A DNA stretch of 64,000 nt from NCBI GenBank assembly GCA_946811185.2, contig OX328112.1:33863323-33927322 (forward strand). Direction: 5' to 3'. Both the position numbers and the translations under genes were made by a program. Positions 33,656 through 45,945 of the stretch are shown here, piece after piece. The notes under the pieces are model-generated. The model searched no databases, was not told where the DNA came from, and saw only the letters and a program-made list of their open reading frames with translations. How positions within the stretch are numbered: position 1 is the stretch's first letter; each line of letters starts with the position of its first letter. Origin of the DNA: Hippopus hippopus (taxonomy: Eukaryota; Mollusca; Bivalvia; Cardiida; Cardiidae).

Positions 33656-34060
33656 CCACAAGGTTTTACAAAGGCTATTTCCTTCAGGTTGTTAAAACTC
33701 AGGATTGAGATGTAAAGAGTTAACCCTTTGCCACACAATCCCGAGTTTTAACATTCTTGAGGAAGAAGGCTTTTGAAAACATTGTGGGAAAAGGAGAAAA
33801 TGCTGGTAACCAGCATTTTCTCCTTTTTCCACAATGTTTTCTACTCAATCAAAGACAAACAGCAGCATTTGAGCCATCAATCAAATTGTCATCTGCAAAT
33901 GCTTTCAATCTAAACAAGTCGACATTTTTGTCGTTTGGTAAAGGGTTAATCTTCAGGGTTGTTAAAACACTAATTATCATTTGAGGTACATTTATAATGT
34001 CATCTGCGCATGCTTTTACTTTGGTAGAGTCCAAAATTTTGTTGTATGGTAAAGAGGTAA
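33654..34060 (+). mobile_element. Family A cluster
   Basis: Half copy 33654-33723 and full copy 33720-33949 share TTAA at 33720. 33950-34060 is a hairpin-less copy joining left arm to right arm and ending gtatggtaaagagg. Confidence 0.75.
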
Positions 34061-34191
34061 GCAGAAGGAAGTGTTAGACTATGGGGAACAAAAGCTCAGA
34101 TAACATGATTGTCATTCATGTTCCTATATCATAATACATTTAATTAATTTGTCAAATATTATGAGTCTATCATATGTTAATGGCCTGTCAT

Positions 34192-35195
34192 TAACCCTTT
34201 ATCGGAGAACAATATTTTATACTTGTCGAAATTTAACCCTTTACCACACAATCCAGACTTTTAAAGACTGGACCCTGTGAAAGGAGCTTTTTGAAAACAT
34301 TATGGGAAAAGGAGAACCAGCATTTTCTCCTTTTCCCACATCGTTTTCTACCCTTCCATAAACAAACTTCAATTTTTCAGAAACATTTATTTTGTTGTCT
34401 ACGATCGTTTTGAATTTGGACCAGTCTAAAATTTTGTATTTGGAAAAGAGTTGCAGACGACATGTCAAATGAGGCTCAAATCAAGGGTGTGGGTTTGATA
34501 GGGTAGAAAACATTGTGGTGAAAAGGAGAAAAGGAGTGGTAACAATCGTTTTCACTTATTCCGCAATGTTCTCAAAAGCCTTAACATGGTAAAATTATCT
34601 TTCTAGGTCGTTTATTTCTTTACCAAAAGACAAAACTGGTTTAAAGTGAAAGCATTTACACACAAAATATCAAACCAGGCTTAATTTATTAAGCAACTGG
34701 TTATAATAGGGTAGAAAACAATGTGAGGAAAAGGAGAAAATGCTGCAGATAACTATCATTTTCTCCTTTCCCCCACAATGTTTTCAAAAGTCTTTTCCTC
34801 CAGGGTCTTTTAATCGTCTACCACAAAATTCTGAGAATTAACCGACCTTTTGTTTAGACATGAGGCTTTTAGAAATACTGGGAAATTTAATCGTCTACCA
34901 CAAAATCCTGAGGTTTAATCAACCTTTAGACATGAGGCTTTTAGAAATACTGGGAAATTTAATCGTCTACCACAAAATCCTGAGGTTTAACCGACCTTTA
35001 GTTTAGACACGAGGCTTTCAGAAATACTGGGAAAAGGAGGAAATGCTGGTAACCAGCATTTTCTCCTTTTCATAAAATGTTTTCTGCCCTTTTTGAAACA
35101 AACCCGACTATTCCAGCCACATTTTTAACATGTCATCAGCAACTGCAAAATGAATATGCATGAGTCTAAAATTTTGTCTTCTGGTAAAGGGTTAA
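34192..35195. mobile_element. Dense family A cluster with a tripled left arm
   Basis: Pieces: 34192-34235 (right end), 34233-34453 (plus; hairpin reduced to gagaaccagcatt), 34454-34600 (minus partial), 34611-34812 (minus), 34813-35195 (plus). In the last, a segment of about 70 bp, ctaccacaaaatcctgaggt through aaatactggga, occurs three times (34813-35034) before the hairpin. Confidence 0.75.
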
Positions 35196-35520
35196 CTCTT
35201 TTCCACACAATCCTGACTTTGTATGACCCTGATTGATTGATTAAATTTGAGGTTAACGCCGTTTTAAGAGCCTAGGTCATATCATGGTAGTCAGTGCACC
35301 TACGCATGTGTTTCCTGACTTTCTCACACCGGTACTGACATAACTTTCTTTCCAAACCACTAACTACTTTCTCACATGCATGTGGAAAAAGGAGAAAATG
35401 CTAATAACCAGCATATTCTCCTTTTCCCACAATGCTTTCTATTGTTTAACAGCAAAATCTCATACCATCAGCCACATATAAGTTATTGCCTGCTAATGCT
35501 TTCAATTTTGACAAGTCGAA
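35192..35520 (+). mobile_element. Family A MITE interrupted by a SINE-2
   Basis: The left arm (ttaactcttttccacacaat to gaccctg) stops at 35228. SINE-2 occupies about 35229-35380 on the minus strand (ctaggtcatatcatggtagt). The hairpin and right arm continue at about 35381. The left end shares TTAA with the preceding copy. Confidence 0.7.
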
Positions 35521-35817
35521 ACTAGCATTTTTAGTGAGCTAAAATGTCACAGATTAATTACATAAAGTATCATAATCCTAATTATATGAGACACTGATTC
35601 TTTTTTTTTCCTGATCCTTTTTCCCTTGCAAAAATTGATACGTTTTTCCCGATACTTTTTTACCTGATACTTTCTTTCCGATTACCTTTTTATCCTTGAA
35701 TTTGCGAAAACTTGCATCAAACACATAACCCTTGTAACTACCTGAAAGGGACCAGCGAATTATAAAACTTACTTATCCTTCCTTTGGATTTGCTTGTCCT
35801 ATTTAAAAAAACAACAA

Positions 35818-35946
35818 AAAGAGTAGAAAACATTGTTGGAAAAGCAGAAAATGCTGGTTACCAGCATTTTCTCCTTTTCCAACAATGTTTTAAAAAGGCT
35901 TCTTCCACAGGTTGCATAAACTCTGGATTTTGTGGTTAAAGATTTT
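35818..35946 (-). mobile_element. Family A MITE, partial
   Basis: Hairpin (aatgctggttaccagcatt) and left arm only. The right arm is missing, with poly-A-rich sequence in its place. Confidence 0.7.
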
Positions 35947-36204
35947 GTGCTGTACCAGTACAGGGGAGTCTCCTATACAAAATAAGCTGTATGAACTAAG
36001 AATAGACAATTTCCAATCACTTCAAGGAGACTACAGCTTGTACTCTGACTATTAAAGTATTGATCTATCTATCTGCTGACCCCAGTACAACCACAACTTA
36101 GAGTATGGTTGCTTTTGGTTTTGTTTGTCTAGAAGTTTGACAACTGAGAGTATGACTGGTAATATTGTAGATAAACTTCACATGATACAATACATGCAAC
36201 TCTT

Positions 36205-36483
36205 GATTGATTGATTGATTGTGTAGTGTTAAACACCGTTTTCAACACTATTTCAGTTATATCGCAGTGGTCAATGCACCTTTCCATGTTTTCCTGGAGT
36301 TTCTTTTACAAGTTATTCGCACAATATTCTTCCAAGGCCACTGGCTGCTTCCCACATAATCATCATTGAAACAATGATAGCGGGGAGAGAGGAATGAATC
36401 CTGTCGCAATCCTTGGAAGGAAATTGGCCCAGGTGGGGATTCAAACCAGCGACCCTCTATTCTCATGACCTTTACGCTACAAA
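36205..36483 (-). mobile_element. SINE-1
   Basis: Tail with gattgattgattgtgtagtg; the head keeps the ggtttgaatcc-type B box but box A is cut off at gtagcgtaaaggtcatgaga. Confidence 0.75.
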
Positions 36484-36599
36484 CAATCAATCAATCAACC
36501 AAAAGCACAGAGTGATTTAAAAAAAATCCCAGTGAGTGAAACCATTAAATGGAAGTCCCGCAAAAACTTTACAGTCCTTTGACATACCATGCAAAATTT

Positions 36600-36690
36600 C
36601 TCTTGCTTTTCCTCACTGAGTAGATCGAGATCAAACTGCAAACAATGTGTAATCTGATCATTGATTTACCCTGTTTGACAATGTGAGATA
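36600..36690. mobile_element. Family C fragment
   Basis: Arms gagtagatcgagatcaaact and gtaatctgatcattgattta around a decayed core. Outer borders not found. Confidence 0.5.
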
Positions 36691-36709
36691 TTTTGACCCA
36701 AACACCTAC

Positions 36710-37451
36710 TTAACCCTTTACCACATAATCCTGAGTTTTAACAACCCTGAAAGAAAAAGCTTTTGAAAACATTGTGGGAAAAGGAGAAAATGCTGGTAAC
36801 CAGCATTTTCTCCTTTTCCCAAAATGTTTCCTATCCTTCCCCAAAAAAGTTAATTTTTTAGTAACATTTATTTTTTCACAGATCTACAAATGCTTTTAAT
36901 TTAGACAAGTCAATCGTTTGGTATGGAGTTTACCCTTTACCAAAAGACAAAATTTCAGACTTAACTAAACTGAAAGAATTCGCCGACAATAAATAGAATG
37001 TATTTTGACTGATGATTTCTATCTTTGATTAGGTAGAAAACATTGTGGGAAAGGAGAAAATGCTGGTGACCAGCATTAATTTTTCTCCTTTTCCCTCAAT
37101 GTTTTCAAAAGCCTTCTATTTCCAGGTCGTTTAAACTCACGATTGTGTGGTATAGGGTAAATTACAGTACATACATATGGGTCTTTTATGACCAGCTAAA
37201 TGGAATTATTTGATTAAATTCTGGCTCTCTGAGGAATCACGCTTTACAAGACGACCCCTAGAAATGAAACCATTTGAAAACATTTTGGGACAACGAGAAA
37301 ATCCTGCTGACCAGCTTTTTTTTTCCATTTCCCACAATGTTTTCTACTCTTTCATAGGCAAATTTCATCATTTTGGTTCCTTGTAATTTGTCATCTGAAA
37401 ATGTTTTCAATTTGGATAGGTCTAATATTTTGTCATTTGATAAAATGTTAA
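36710..37451. mobile_element. Family A cluster of three
   Basis: Plus 36710-36931 and minus 36929-37161 abut right end to right end (TTAA mutated to TTTA). Plus 37228-37451 has a decayed hairpin and shares its TTAA with the next family C element. Confidence 0.8.
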
Positions 37452-37660
37452 CCTGTGTGGTGGCTTTCACAACTACAGTTGCCTTTGCAGCCATTGTAGA
37501 TCAAGATCAGACTGCACAAAACATGCAGTCTGATCTTTGATCTACATCGTCCGCTTTGCTGAGACATTCTTGACAAGAATAACCTTGAAACTGAAACTAT
37601 TTGCATCTTATTTCTATACTGAAAACGTGCATTTGGTTTATTTGGTACTCTCAGTGTTAA
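37448..37660. mobile_element. Family C element, long form
   Basis: Bounded by TTAA on both sides, each shared with a family A copy. Core agatcaagatcagactgcac/gtctgatctttgatctacat; its flank acaactacagttgcctttgc matches 18485-18655. Confidence 0.75.
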
Positions 37661-38112
37661 TTCTTTACTACACAATCCCGACTTTTAATGACCCTGGAAA
37701 GAAATCTTTTGAAAACATTGTCGGAAAAGGAGAAAATGCTGGTTACCAGCATTTTCTCCCTATCCCAAAATGTTCCTCACCCTTCCCAAAACAAATTTCA
37801 ATTTGTGGGATACATCTATTTTGTCGTCTGTTAAAGTGCTTTCAAGTTGGACTCATCAAAAGTTTTGTCATTTGGTAACGTGTGTTAACTCTTTCCCAGA
37901 CGACAAAATTTTAGTTTTGTCCAAATTGAAAGCATTTGCTGAAGACAATTTCAACATGGCTAAAATGGTGCAAGTTTTCTTTGATAGGGTAAAAAAACAT
38001 TGTGGGAAAAGGGAAAAATGCTGGTTACCAGCATTTTCTCCTTTTCCCACAATGTTTTCAAAAGGCTTCTTTCCCAGGGTCGTGAAGTCGGTACTGTGTG
38101 GTAAAGGGTTAA
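37657..38112. mobile_element. Family A pair sharing TTAA
   Basis: Plus 37657-37888 and minus 37885-38112 meet right end to right end at TTAA 37885-37888. Both hairpins are well preserved. Confidence 0.85.
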
Positions 38113-38345
38113 GACAGTGGTCCTGACAGCTTTTATAGCTCATGTCATTTGTGTGCGCTTAACTTTGTTCTAATTCAGACTGGACTGGACATTTCTCTGT
38201 CCTTTAGCAGGCTGATGACTTCTGTATACCAGGTATTGGTAGATCAGGATCAGACTGCAGATAATATCCATTACTTGGATCTACACCATCCTCATAATAT
38301 CTATTATTTGATACAGCTTCCCCAGCCAAGAGTGACAATCACTGT
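38109..38345. mobile_element. Family C element, diverged
   Basis: Left border TTAA (38109). Core gatcaggatcagactgcaga followed by cttggatctacacc. The right border is unclear. Confidence 0.5.
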
Positions 38346-38540
38346 GTAATCCTCTCTTCACCCTTGGGTGATGAGTAGAATTTGTACATCATCGAGACAC
38401 ACATATTTATTGGTTGCAGTCTGTTCTAAAAGCAAAGATCATAATAGCGTTGTACGTGTGCTATCCATCATCAACAAAACGTAAATACAAACATTAAAAT
38501 AAATCACTCTCACTCAAAACTAAACATTTTCTATGCAAAA

Positions 38541-38575
38541 AACTTGAATACCAGCAAAAAACTTGAATACCAAAC
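38541..38575. repeat. Short tandem duplication
   Basis: gcaaaaaacttgaatacca occurs twice in a row. Confidence 0.7.
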
Positions 38576-38599
38576 ACCAATCAGCATATAAGCCCTGTA

Positions 38600-39300
38600 A
38601 AACTCATTACGTCCTGTTTGGGACCAAGACTTTTAATTCACAGGATATAAATGGGACAAACTTAGTAGAGGTCTACTATATGATTCAGCATACCAAATTT
38701 GGTAGCCCTCGGCCTCACAGTTATGATCAAAAAGTTTTCACTATAAAAAAGCCTGTGTAAAACTTCGGACCCTTGGGGCAGGGCAAGTTTTGACCCCAGG
38801 GCTATTATCTGAATACTTGGTTTCCTAGATGATGCTACATGCAAAATTTAGAAGCCCTGTCCTTTATGGTTTAGAAAAAAGGAGATTTTTAAAAAAATCT
38901 TATTATATAAGCCCATGTTTAACTTGTAAACCCACAAGACAGAGCCAGTCTTGGCCCCAGCGCTATAATTTCAAAAATTTTGGTACAGGTCTATTAGGTA
39001 CGGCCACATGCTAAATGTGGTAGCCCTTTGCCTTATGGTTTCAGACAAAAAGATTTTTTTTTAAATTTTCAATATTTTTAAGTTTTGTTACCGTGGCAAC
39101 CAGAGTTTTTATTGGAATCAATTCTTTGAGGAAATTCTGAAGAGGGCCATAGCAGAATCATTTCTGTGAAGTTTCATCAAAATTGGATGTGTAGTTTCAG
39201 AGAAGATGAAAATAAAAGCTAATGCACAGACAGATGCATGGACACATGCGTGCATGGGCAGATGGACTCGTGACGGACACCTCGCTATGATATAAGCCCA
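38600..39300. repeat. Degenerate repeat of about 150 bp
   Basis: Diverged units recognised by tttggtagccct / gaagccctgtcctttatgg / gtggtagccctttgccttat, each followed by a run like caaaaagatttt. The end (gatgcatggacacatgcgtg, cgtgacggacacctcgctat) has the look of dispersed bivalve repeats. No coding sense. Confidence 0.6.
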
Positions 39301-39552
39301 CTACCCACGTAGCTAAAAATGGTAATTGGTAGATGGAAAATCGTCACAACACATATACACACATACAGACACTAAACAACACTATAGTCCTATCACTTAC
39401 CCATAGTAGGTTCATCAGCTTGGAGCTTTCAATCAGCTTGTCCCACATTACGGTTTTTTGTTATCAAGTTTATTTAATCTTATTTTTCTTAAATTGTATC
39501 TCCTGCAAAAATTTTGCAACAGACAAGTTCAAAAACATTCTTGCAAGTTATG

Positions 39553-39815
39553 TGAGCCATACCCTTTGAAAACAGGGCTTAATGCATCTGCGAAAAAGTA
39601 TAGACCTAGGTCAGCATGCACAGCCCATGCAGGCTGACATCAAAAGTTTTTGCTATTGGTCAATTTTCTGCATGTCAAAGGATCAGTCTACCACATAATT
39701 CATTTGCTTGTTATACAAAATGGATTTAATGGATCCATATTTATGTGATGACTTGCTTGGTATCATGCATCACAGAGATGCATTAAGCCCCCTTTTGCCA
39801 CAGCACGGCTCAAAT
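39553..39815. mobile_element. Family D MITE
   Basis: gagccataccctttg left end, gccacagcacggctc right end. Inner palindrome ggtcagcatgcacagcccat/gcaggctgac. Confidence 0.75.
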
Positions 39816-40111
39816 GCATTTTAACACCCTCATTGTTAGCTTTTGGCTGTTACATGACCCAACAAGAGCTAAATTTACAAATATTAGTACAATGTGAAAA
39901 AAGAGGCTTATGGAAAATTATCCATGACAAGCAATGTCTCCTTTTACTCAAAAGTTTTCAAAAAAAGCATGCTGCATAACTGAAAAAGTTGTTTACAGGA
40001 TGTGGGACGATTATTTTTTTTTCTAAATGTTTGTCAGACTTGGGATCATGGCATTAATACTGACATTATGAATCAGTTGCTGGTCTATTATCATTTCTGT
40101 GCATGATACAT
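39816..40111. other. Unassigned interval
   Basis: A weak family A trace may exist at about 39890-39960 (atggaaaattatcc, ctccttttactcaaaagttt). Otherwise nothing seen. Confidence 0.4.
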
Positions 40112-40341
40112 TTAACCTTTAACCACACAACAAAATTTTGGACTCGACTAAATCGTAAGTTTTTTGCAGACCACAAATTCAATGTGGCTCAAAAACTGAA
40201 ATTTGTCTTTTGAAGGGTAGAAAACATTGTGGGAAAAGGAGAAAATGCTGGTATCCAGCATTTTCTCCTTTTCCCACAATGTTTTCAAAAGGCTTTTTCC
40301 TCTGGGTCGTTAAAATACGGGACTGTGTGGTAAAGGGTTAA
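40112..40341 (-). mobile_element. Family A MITE
   Basis: ttaacctttaaccacacaac left end, gactgtgtggtaaagggtta right end. Perfect hairpin (aatgctggtatccagcatt). Confidence 0.85.
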
Positions 40342-40901
40342 ACTGTAAAAACCAGTCTTTTATTTATTTTATTTTATTTAGCACTGAATGTACCTAATAT
40401 GGTTTTAACAGACACAACATATTCAAATAAAAAGTCAAATATGGTGGAAATGCATAGAACCATATCAGGCACATCAGCACCAAGGGTATCACAAAAAAGG
40501 GAAAGGATCCCTTATTGCTATCAGTCTTCACACTGACTAATCTTTTCTAAACATGTTAGAAAACTAAAACCACCAACTGAACTTGTAATATGCTTTTTCA
40601 TCTCTTTTATATCATGGTTGAATAAAAAAAAATATTATCAGATTAAAACTATAATTAAGTTTACTCAATATAAAGTTCAACTTTGGTGACTTTGTTAAAT
40701 TTCACCCATGACTAAGCTGCAAGCTCGTCACTGCACTAATTTCTGAACCCAAAGGATAACATCAATTGTAACATTGCTGGAAAAGGAGTAGCTACCTCTC
40801 ACATATCGCAAGATATCCATCCTTTTTCCACATTTTCCACTTTTCCCTTGCAATTGAAAACTTTTTATTTCCTTTCATAACTTTTAATATTTCTCTTTTG
40901 T
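40342..40901. other. Mostly unassigned, with a decayed family A relic
   Basis: No gene seen. 40760-40850 (attgctggaaaaggagtagc, ccatcctttttccaca) is possibly a decayed family A hairpin. Confidence 0.4.
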
Positions 40902-41133
40902 TTAAATAACCTTCACCACACACCAAAATTTTAGATTCAACCATATTGACGCAATTTACAGATGATAATTCAGATGTTTTTCAAACCATAGTATTTATTC
41001 TTGAATAGGCAGAAAACATTGTGGAAAAAGGAGAAAATGCTGGTAACCAGCATTTTCTCCTTTTACCACAATGTTTTCAAAAGCCATCTTTGTCAGGGTC
41101 ATTAAAACTCTGGATTGTGTGGTAAAGTGTCAA
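40902..41133 (-). mobile_element. Family A MITE
   Basis: Left end tttaaataaccttcacc is altered. Right end gtgtggtaaagtgt. Hairpin intact at about 41022-41070. Confidence 0.8.
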
Positions 41134-41379
41134 GTTTTTCCTACGTCTACAGTTAGCTTTAAATCCCCCCTCCCCCTCAGGTCTTTCAAGTCATGTTATT
41201 TACATAACAAAGCTGATCTGCTGTAATCCATGACACAGGTGGGAAAGCATTTGAAAAGAAAAAAAGAAGAAATTACATAATTTTAACAAATCATAAAAAA
41301 TTACATGAAAATCTTCTTATTCAAATACTCAGGTAAACCTCTGGCTCATAAAATAACTGCTAATTTCATTTACTGTTGA

Positions 41380-41790
41380 TGACTGTGTAGATCATGATCA
41401 GGTTTCACAAAACATGCAGTCTGATCTTGGCCCTATACTGTTAACAGTTGGATGAGATACCCTGTTGACAGCGTAGATCATGATCAGTCTGCACAAAACA
41501 ATGTCTGATCTTGGCCCTCTAATGTCAACAACTGTATGAGATACCCTGTTGACAGTGTAGATCATGATCAGACTTCACAAAACATGCAGTCTTATCCTGG
41601 TCCTACACAGTCAACAATTGTATGGGATACTCTGTTGACAGTGTAGATCATGATCATACCACACAAAACATAAAGTCTGATCTTGGCCCTGTACCGTTAA
41701 CAATTGTAAGAGATACTCTGTTGACAGAATAGATCATGATCAGACTTGGCCTTATACTGTCAACAGTTGTATGAGACACTCAGACCAACA
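41380..41790. repeat. 86-bp tandem array built on the family C palindrome, about 5 units
   Basis: gtagatcatgatca recurs at about 41387, 41473, 41557, 41643 and 41729, a step of 84-86 bp. Each unit holds cacaaaacatgcagtctgat or a variant plus gttaacagtt / gtcaacaactgt, so the array is a chain of palindromes. Confidence 0.85.
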
Positions 41791-41903
41791 GATACTGGAA
41801 ATTACAACATCTTGGTTTTTTTCTGTCCAACATTCATCATTCTCTGTTGGATTCGATAAAATGATCAGTAACTTGAAGTTAGATTAATGAAAACTATAAC
41901 AAT

Positions 41904-42002
41904 AGAGCGATGCTTCTGTAAAAAGGGGGTTTAATGCATCTGCAAAAAGTATCGACAATATTTGCAGAAGCATTAAGCCCCTTTTTCACAGTGCATGGCT
42001 CA
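41904..42002. mobile_element. Family D MITE, core-deleted
   Basis: Only the terminal inverted repeats remain: gatgcttctgtaaaaagggg and cccctttttcacagtgcatg, with tgcatctgcaaaaagtatcg between. The GCCTGCGC core is gone. Confidence 0.7.
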
Positions 42003-42106
42003 CTTTCACTTGTTATGTCTAGCCTCTACAAAAGTCAAGTATTTAATGAAACCAATTGAAGTTTGACCCTAAGCTTGCTATATAAATGGAACTGACTTCT
42101 TTTCCT

Positions 42107-42170
42107 CTTAACCATCCTACCAAACAATCCAGTATTTTATGACCCTGATGAAGAAAGCTTCAGATAACAA
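42107..42170 (+). mobile_element. Family A left-arm fragment
   Basis: ttaaccatcctaccaaacaa and gaccctgatgaagaaagctt, ending before any hairpin. Confidence 0.55.
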
Positions 42171-42892
42171 AACTGGCATTGATCTTGATTTAAGTGACCG
42201 AGATACTAGACTATTAAAGCAATGAAGTGTGTAGAGCAAGATCAGAATGTAGATATGTATAGGCTACACTCCTCGAAAAGATATCTGTAATCGCAATAGG
42301 GTGATAAGGGCTGATACAAAGTAACACAAAGTTGATCTGTGCCTCAGAAACACCTCCTACCCCCAAGATGTGTGCCGATCGCACTGATTTGACGAGAACA
42401 AAATTGTTCAAGTAAAACTTGGATTTATCAAATCATCTAGTACTAGTATTATTCAGTACCATTGCGTTGTGGCATCTTCAAGGGAAATAACAATTACAAA
42501 ATCACATACCAAACATTGGAAATAAAAGATACGCGACCGAGCATAACAGCTAAAGATCGTATCGTAGGAGACAGAGTGTCCAGACAGCCTACGTTTCTAC
42601 CTCTGTTTACACAGACTTACTTTCGTATCACTGTGACAAAATACTCAGAATCGTAAGCACAAAGAAGACTATGTTCAGTCTTAATTGCAGACTGACAAGA
42701 AGAATCAACAGACTGACAAGAAGAATCAACATTTATATAAAAAGATCGCCTACTTACAAGTTGGAAATCTGTCACAAGTGTCAAGTTCCTGGTTTGAGAC
42801 TGTTTTTGTTTCACAAGAAGAAGAGTATTTGACACTTTCATTTGCACGAGTCCTACACGAGTTGCTTCCCTTTGATAGTTGCACGCTACCGT
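42171..42892. other. Unassigned, with a 21-bp duplication
   Basis: 42687-42730 holds two copies of cagactgacaagaagaatca. No supported gene. Confidence 0.5.
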
Positions 42893-43346
42893 CAAGGCCT
42901 TCCTAAACCTGTACGACCCCATGGAAAAGCACTTTTGAAAACATTGTGGGTATAGGAGAAAATTTTGGTAACAGCATTTTCTGCTTTTTCCACAATATTT
43001 CTTCCCTTTTAATGACAAACTGCAAAATTTGTGCTAAATTTGTCGTCTGCAAATGCATCCAATTTGGATCAGTCTAAAATTTAGTCGGTTGGTAAAGGGT
43101 TAAACGCCACTTAACCCGTTACTACACAATCCCAAGTTTTGACGACATCAAGGAAAAGGAATTTTGAAAACATTGTGGGAAAAGAAGAAAATGCTGGTAA
43201 CAAGCATTTTCTCCTTTTCCTACTATGTCTTTAGATCTACCCTTTCAAAGACAAATTGCATAATTTATGCCAAATTCAATTTGTCGCTTGCAAATGCTTC
43301 CCGGATTTGGATCAGTCAAAAATTTTGTCATTTGGTAAAGGGTTAA
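42893..43346 (+). mobile_element. Tandem pair of family A MITEs with shared linker
   Basis: Copies 42893-43103 and 43111-43346. Both have the unusual right arm tttcaaagacaaattgca-like / aatttggatcagtc, and both are followed by ttaaacgYcRcttaa, pointing to tandem duplication of element plus flank. Confidence 0.75.
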
Positions 43347-43789
43347 ACGTCGCTTAAATGCATGATATAACCCTCTTCTGAATTCCATTATGTTAGTACA
43401 CCTCCAGTAAAACTCTGGTTGCAACAGCGAGAAACAAGGAATATCGTCAAGCAAAGAATATCTATAAAAAAGATAAACGGCGTAAGAGGAACTGGAAAAT
43501 GAATATTTGAACTTTTCCTTTTTTACTCTATATAAGAAAACAAATTTTAAAATAATAATCTCGACAACAGTCGCCTCTTTTCCTCATTTTTTTTTTTTTT
43601 TCAGTTCGTTGCAAAGCTGGATTTTTTTTTTCAATCAGAAACAGATGTAGATTTATAATTCAAGATTTCAAGTTAATCCCAATCATCTGATTGCATGACT
43701 GAAAAGAGAAAAGGGCTAAAATCACATGAATGTACATGTAAGTGACATATTTTTTAACAGACTTGTTCTATTTTTAAACCTGTCTGAGA
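43347..43789. other. Unassigned interval
   Basis: Two T-runs (about 43589-43602 and 43622-43631). No gene or repeat recognised. Confidence 0.45.
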
Positions 43790-44930
43790 TATAATCAGGA
43801 CAAACCGTGATTCTGACAATGTTTAAGATGAATCTATCAGACTGAAAATGTTGCATCTAGAGTGCACACAAGGTTTTCTAAGATCTGTCCCTCTGACCTA
43901 CTTTTTGACCCGACATGACCCAATTTTGAACTTGCCTGATAAATCACTACTTGAGACAAATATTCTGACGGAGTTTCATGAGTATTGGGCTGAAAATGTG
44001 GCCTCTAGAGTGCAAATAAGGGTTTTTTTTTAAGACTTGTCCCAGTGACCTACTTTTTGACCTGACATGACCCAATTTTAAATGTGTGCTTTATTTTATT
44101 AAGACAAACAGTCTGATCATTTTCCATGAGTATCGGGCTGAAAATTTAGCCCTTAGAGTGCAAACTACGTTTTTCTAAGATTTGTCCCAGAGACCTGTAC
44201 TTTTGGCATAACGTGACCGAATTTTACACTTAAATACCAGATGTCATTAAGACAAACCTTTGCGATTAAAAAATTAATAACATAAGCAGCAGACTGAAAA
44301 TTTATAAATAGCCTTTACAGCGCACACAAGGTTTTTCCTAGATCTGGCACGACATGACCCAGTTTCAAAGTTGTCCGAGATATCATCAAGACAAACATAT
44401 TGACAGAGATATTATCAAGAAAAACATTCTGACTAGAGCTCTATTTTTCGTGACTGTCAAGCTAAAAATGTGGCCCCTTAGAATGCACACTTGTAAAGTT
44501 TTTTCCAAGATTCGGCCCCGTGATCTACTTTATGGCCCGACATGACCCAATTTCAAACTTTTTGTCTGAGATATCATCAAGGCAAATATTCTGACAATTT
44601 TTTATAAGTATCGGGCTGAAAATGTGGCCTATAGAGTGCACACAAAGTTTTTCTAAGATTTGGTCCAGTGACCTACTTTTTGACCCGATGTTGCACAATT
44701 TCAAACTTTTTGTCTGAGATATCGCCAAGACAAATATTCTGATGGCGTGCCATGAGTATCAGGCTGAAATTGTGGCCTCTCGATAGCATAAAAGGATTTT
44801 CTAAGATTTGGCCCAGTGACCTTTTTGACCTGACTTTCCAAATTTCGAATTTGTCCGAGTTTTATTAAGACAAACATTCTGACAAAGTTTTTTGAATATC
44901 TGACTGAAAATGTAGCCTAGTGCACACAAG
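43790..44930 (+). repeat. Degenerate tandem array, about 150-bp unit, about 7 units
   Basis: The phrase gacctactttttgaccYgac atgacccaattt recurs near 43897, 44050, 44192, 44345 (partial), 44522, 44670 and 44818. Between these lie gagtatcgggctgaaaatgt, ggcctctagagtgcacaca and gagatatcatcaagacaaac. Units are well diverged, so the array is old. Short ORFs inside are incidental. Confidence 0.8.
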
Positions 44931-45661
44931 GTTATTGTTGATGACCGCTGGACGCACGACGGACACAGCATGATTACAAAAGTTCACCTTCAGCAATTCG
45001 TACTCAGGTGAGTACGAATATATATAAAAAATGCCCAGCATCACTTTAGTAACGCATTAAATTACCCATCCAAGCACTAATCACAAATTACTATCTAGAT
45101 CTATTAATTCGATATTATTATACCAGGAAATAATTCAAAATGCAATGCATTAAGCTACGCCAAAAAGGAAAAAAAAATGGCAGCCACACAGGAGCGAATT
45201 TAGATCTACTGAGTTTATAGATCTACTTCAAGCTTTCAGTGAATACATGTATGAAAATCCCCAAACTCCATTTTGATTTCTCTTCATTTCTTGGGTTTTT
45301 TCCCCCATTCTTATGCCCAAACGCAAAAAAAAAAAAATGTTTAGCTATAAATATCCAAACTAAATTTTCGATAGTCAGTCAGAGCTAAATTCCATCTTGT
45401 TCGAAATATAAAACATTTTTCAACTTATTGTTAAGCTAGATCTACTGAAATGGAATATCCGATAGATCTATTGTATTTAGTGTAAAGTTTTCATATTTGC
45501 CGAGTATATAACGTTGAAAGAACGCAGGAATATTACAGGAAACAGGCGTATTAGAGTTATTAAGATCCAATATCTCCCTGAATATTGAAATTAATTGCTG
45601 AAAAACTGAGTAGACCACTATATTCATTGTAATTCCATAGGGAATAAATTAAACACATAAC
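44931..45661. other. Unassigned interval upstream of the plus-strand gene
   Basis: Immediate end of the old array (gctggacgcacgacggacac), then AT-rich sequence. No exon or known element seen. Confidence 0.45.
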
Positions 45662-45878
45662 TTCATGTCAATTCTTATTCAATATTTCGGCCAGAGGCCT
45701 TTTTCCATTAAAAACACTAAACTTTCACTGCTACTACATTTTAACAGTCCACCATGACGTCAGAGTAAACAAACTGTCATGGTGGACTGTTAAAATGTAG
45801 TGGCAGTGAAAGTTTAGTGGTTTTTTTTTTTCTTCAAAAGGCCTCTTGCCGAATTATTGAATAAGAGTTGACATGAAA
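45662..45878. mobile_element. Foldback element carrying a CRE
   Basis: Inverted repeat over almost its full length: ttcatgtcaattcttattca at the left pairs with tgaataagagttgacatgaa at the right; inner arms actaaactttcactg/cagtgaaagtttagt and aacagtccaccatgac/gtcatggtggactgtt. A consensus TGACGTCA lies at 45755-45762, overlapping the loop. It ends about 115 bp before the ATG of the plus-strand gene. Confidence 0.8.
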
Positions 45879-45945
45879 ATATGAGTAGACCACGTTTGTT
45901 CAAATCAGACGGGTTTTATCGCGAGTAAAACTCAAATCTAAGATA

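Noticed and set aside
43790..44930. Possible gene from repeated short frames in the 150-bp array
   Set aside because: Units are degenerate, frames differ between units, and stops are common.
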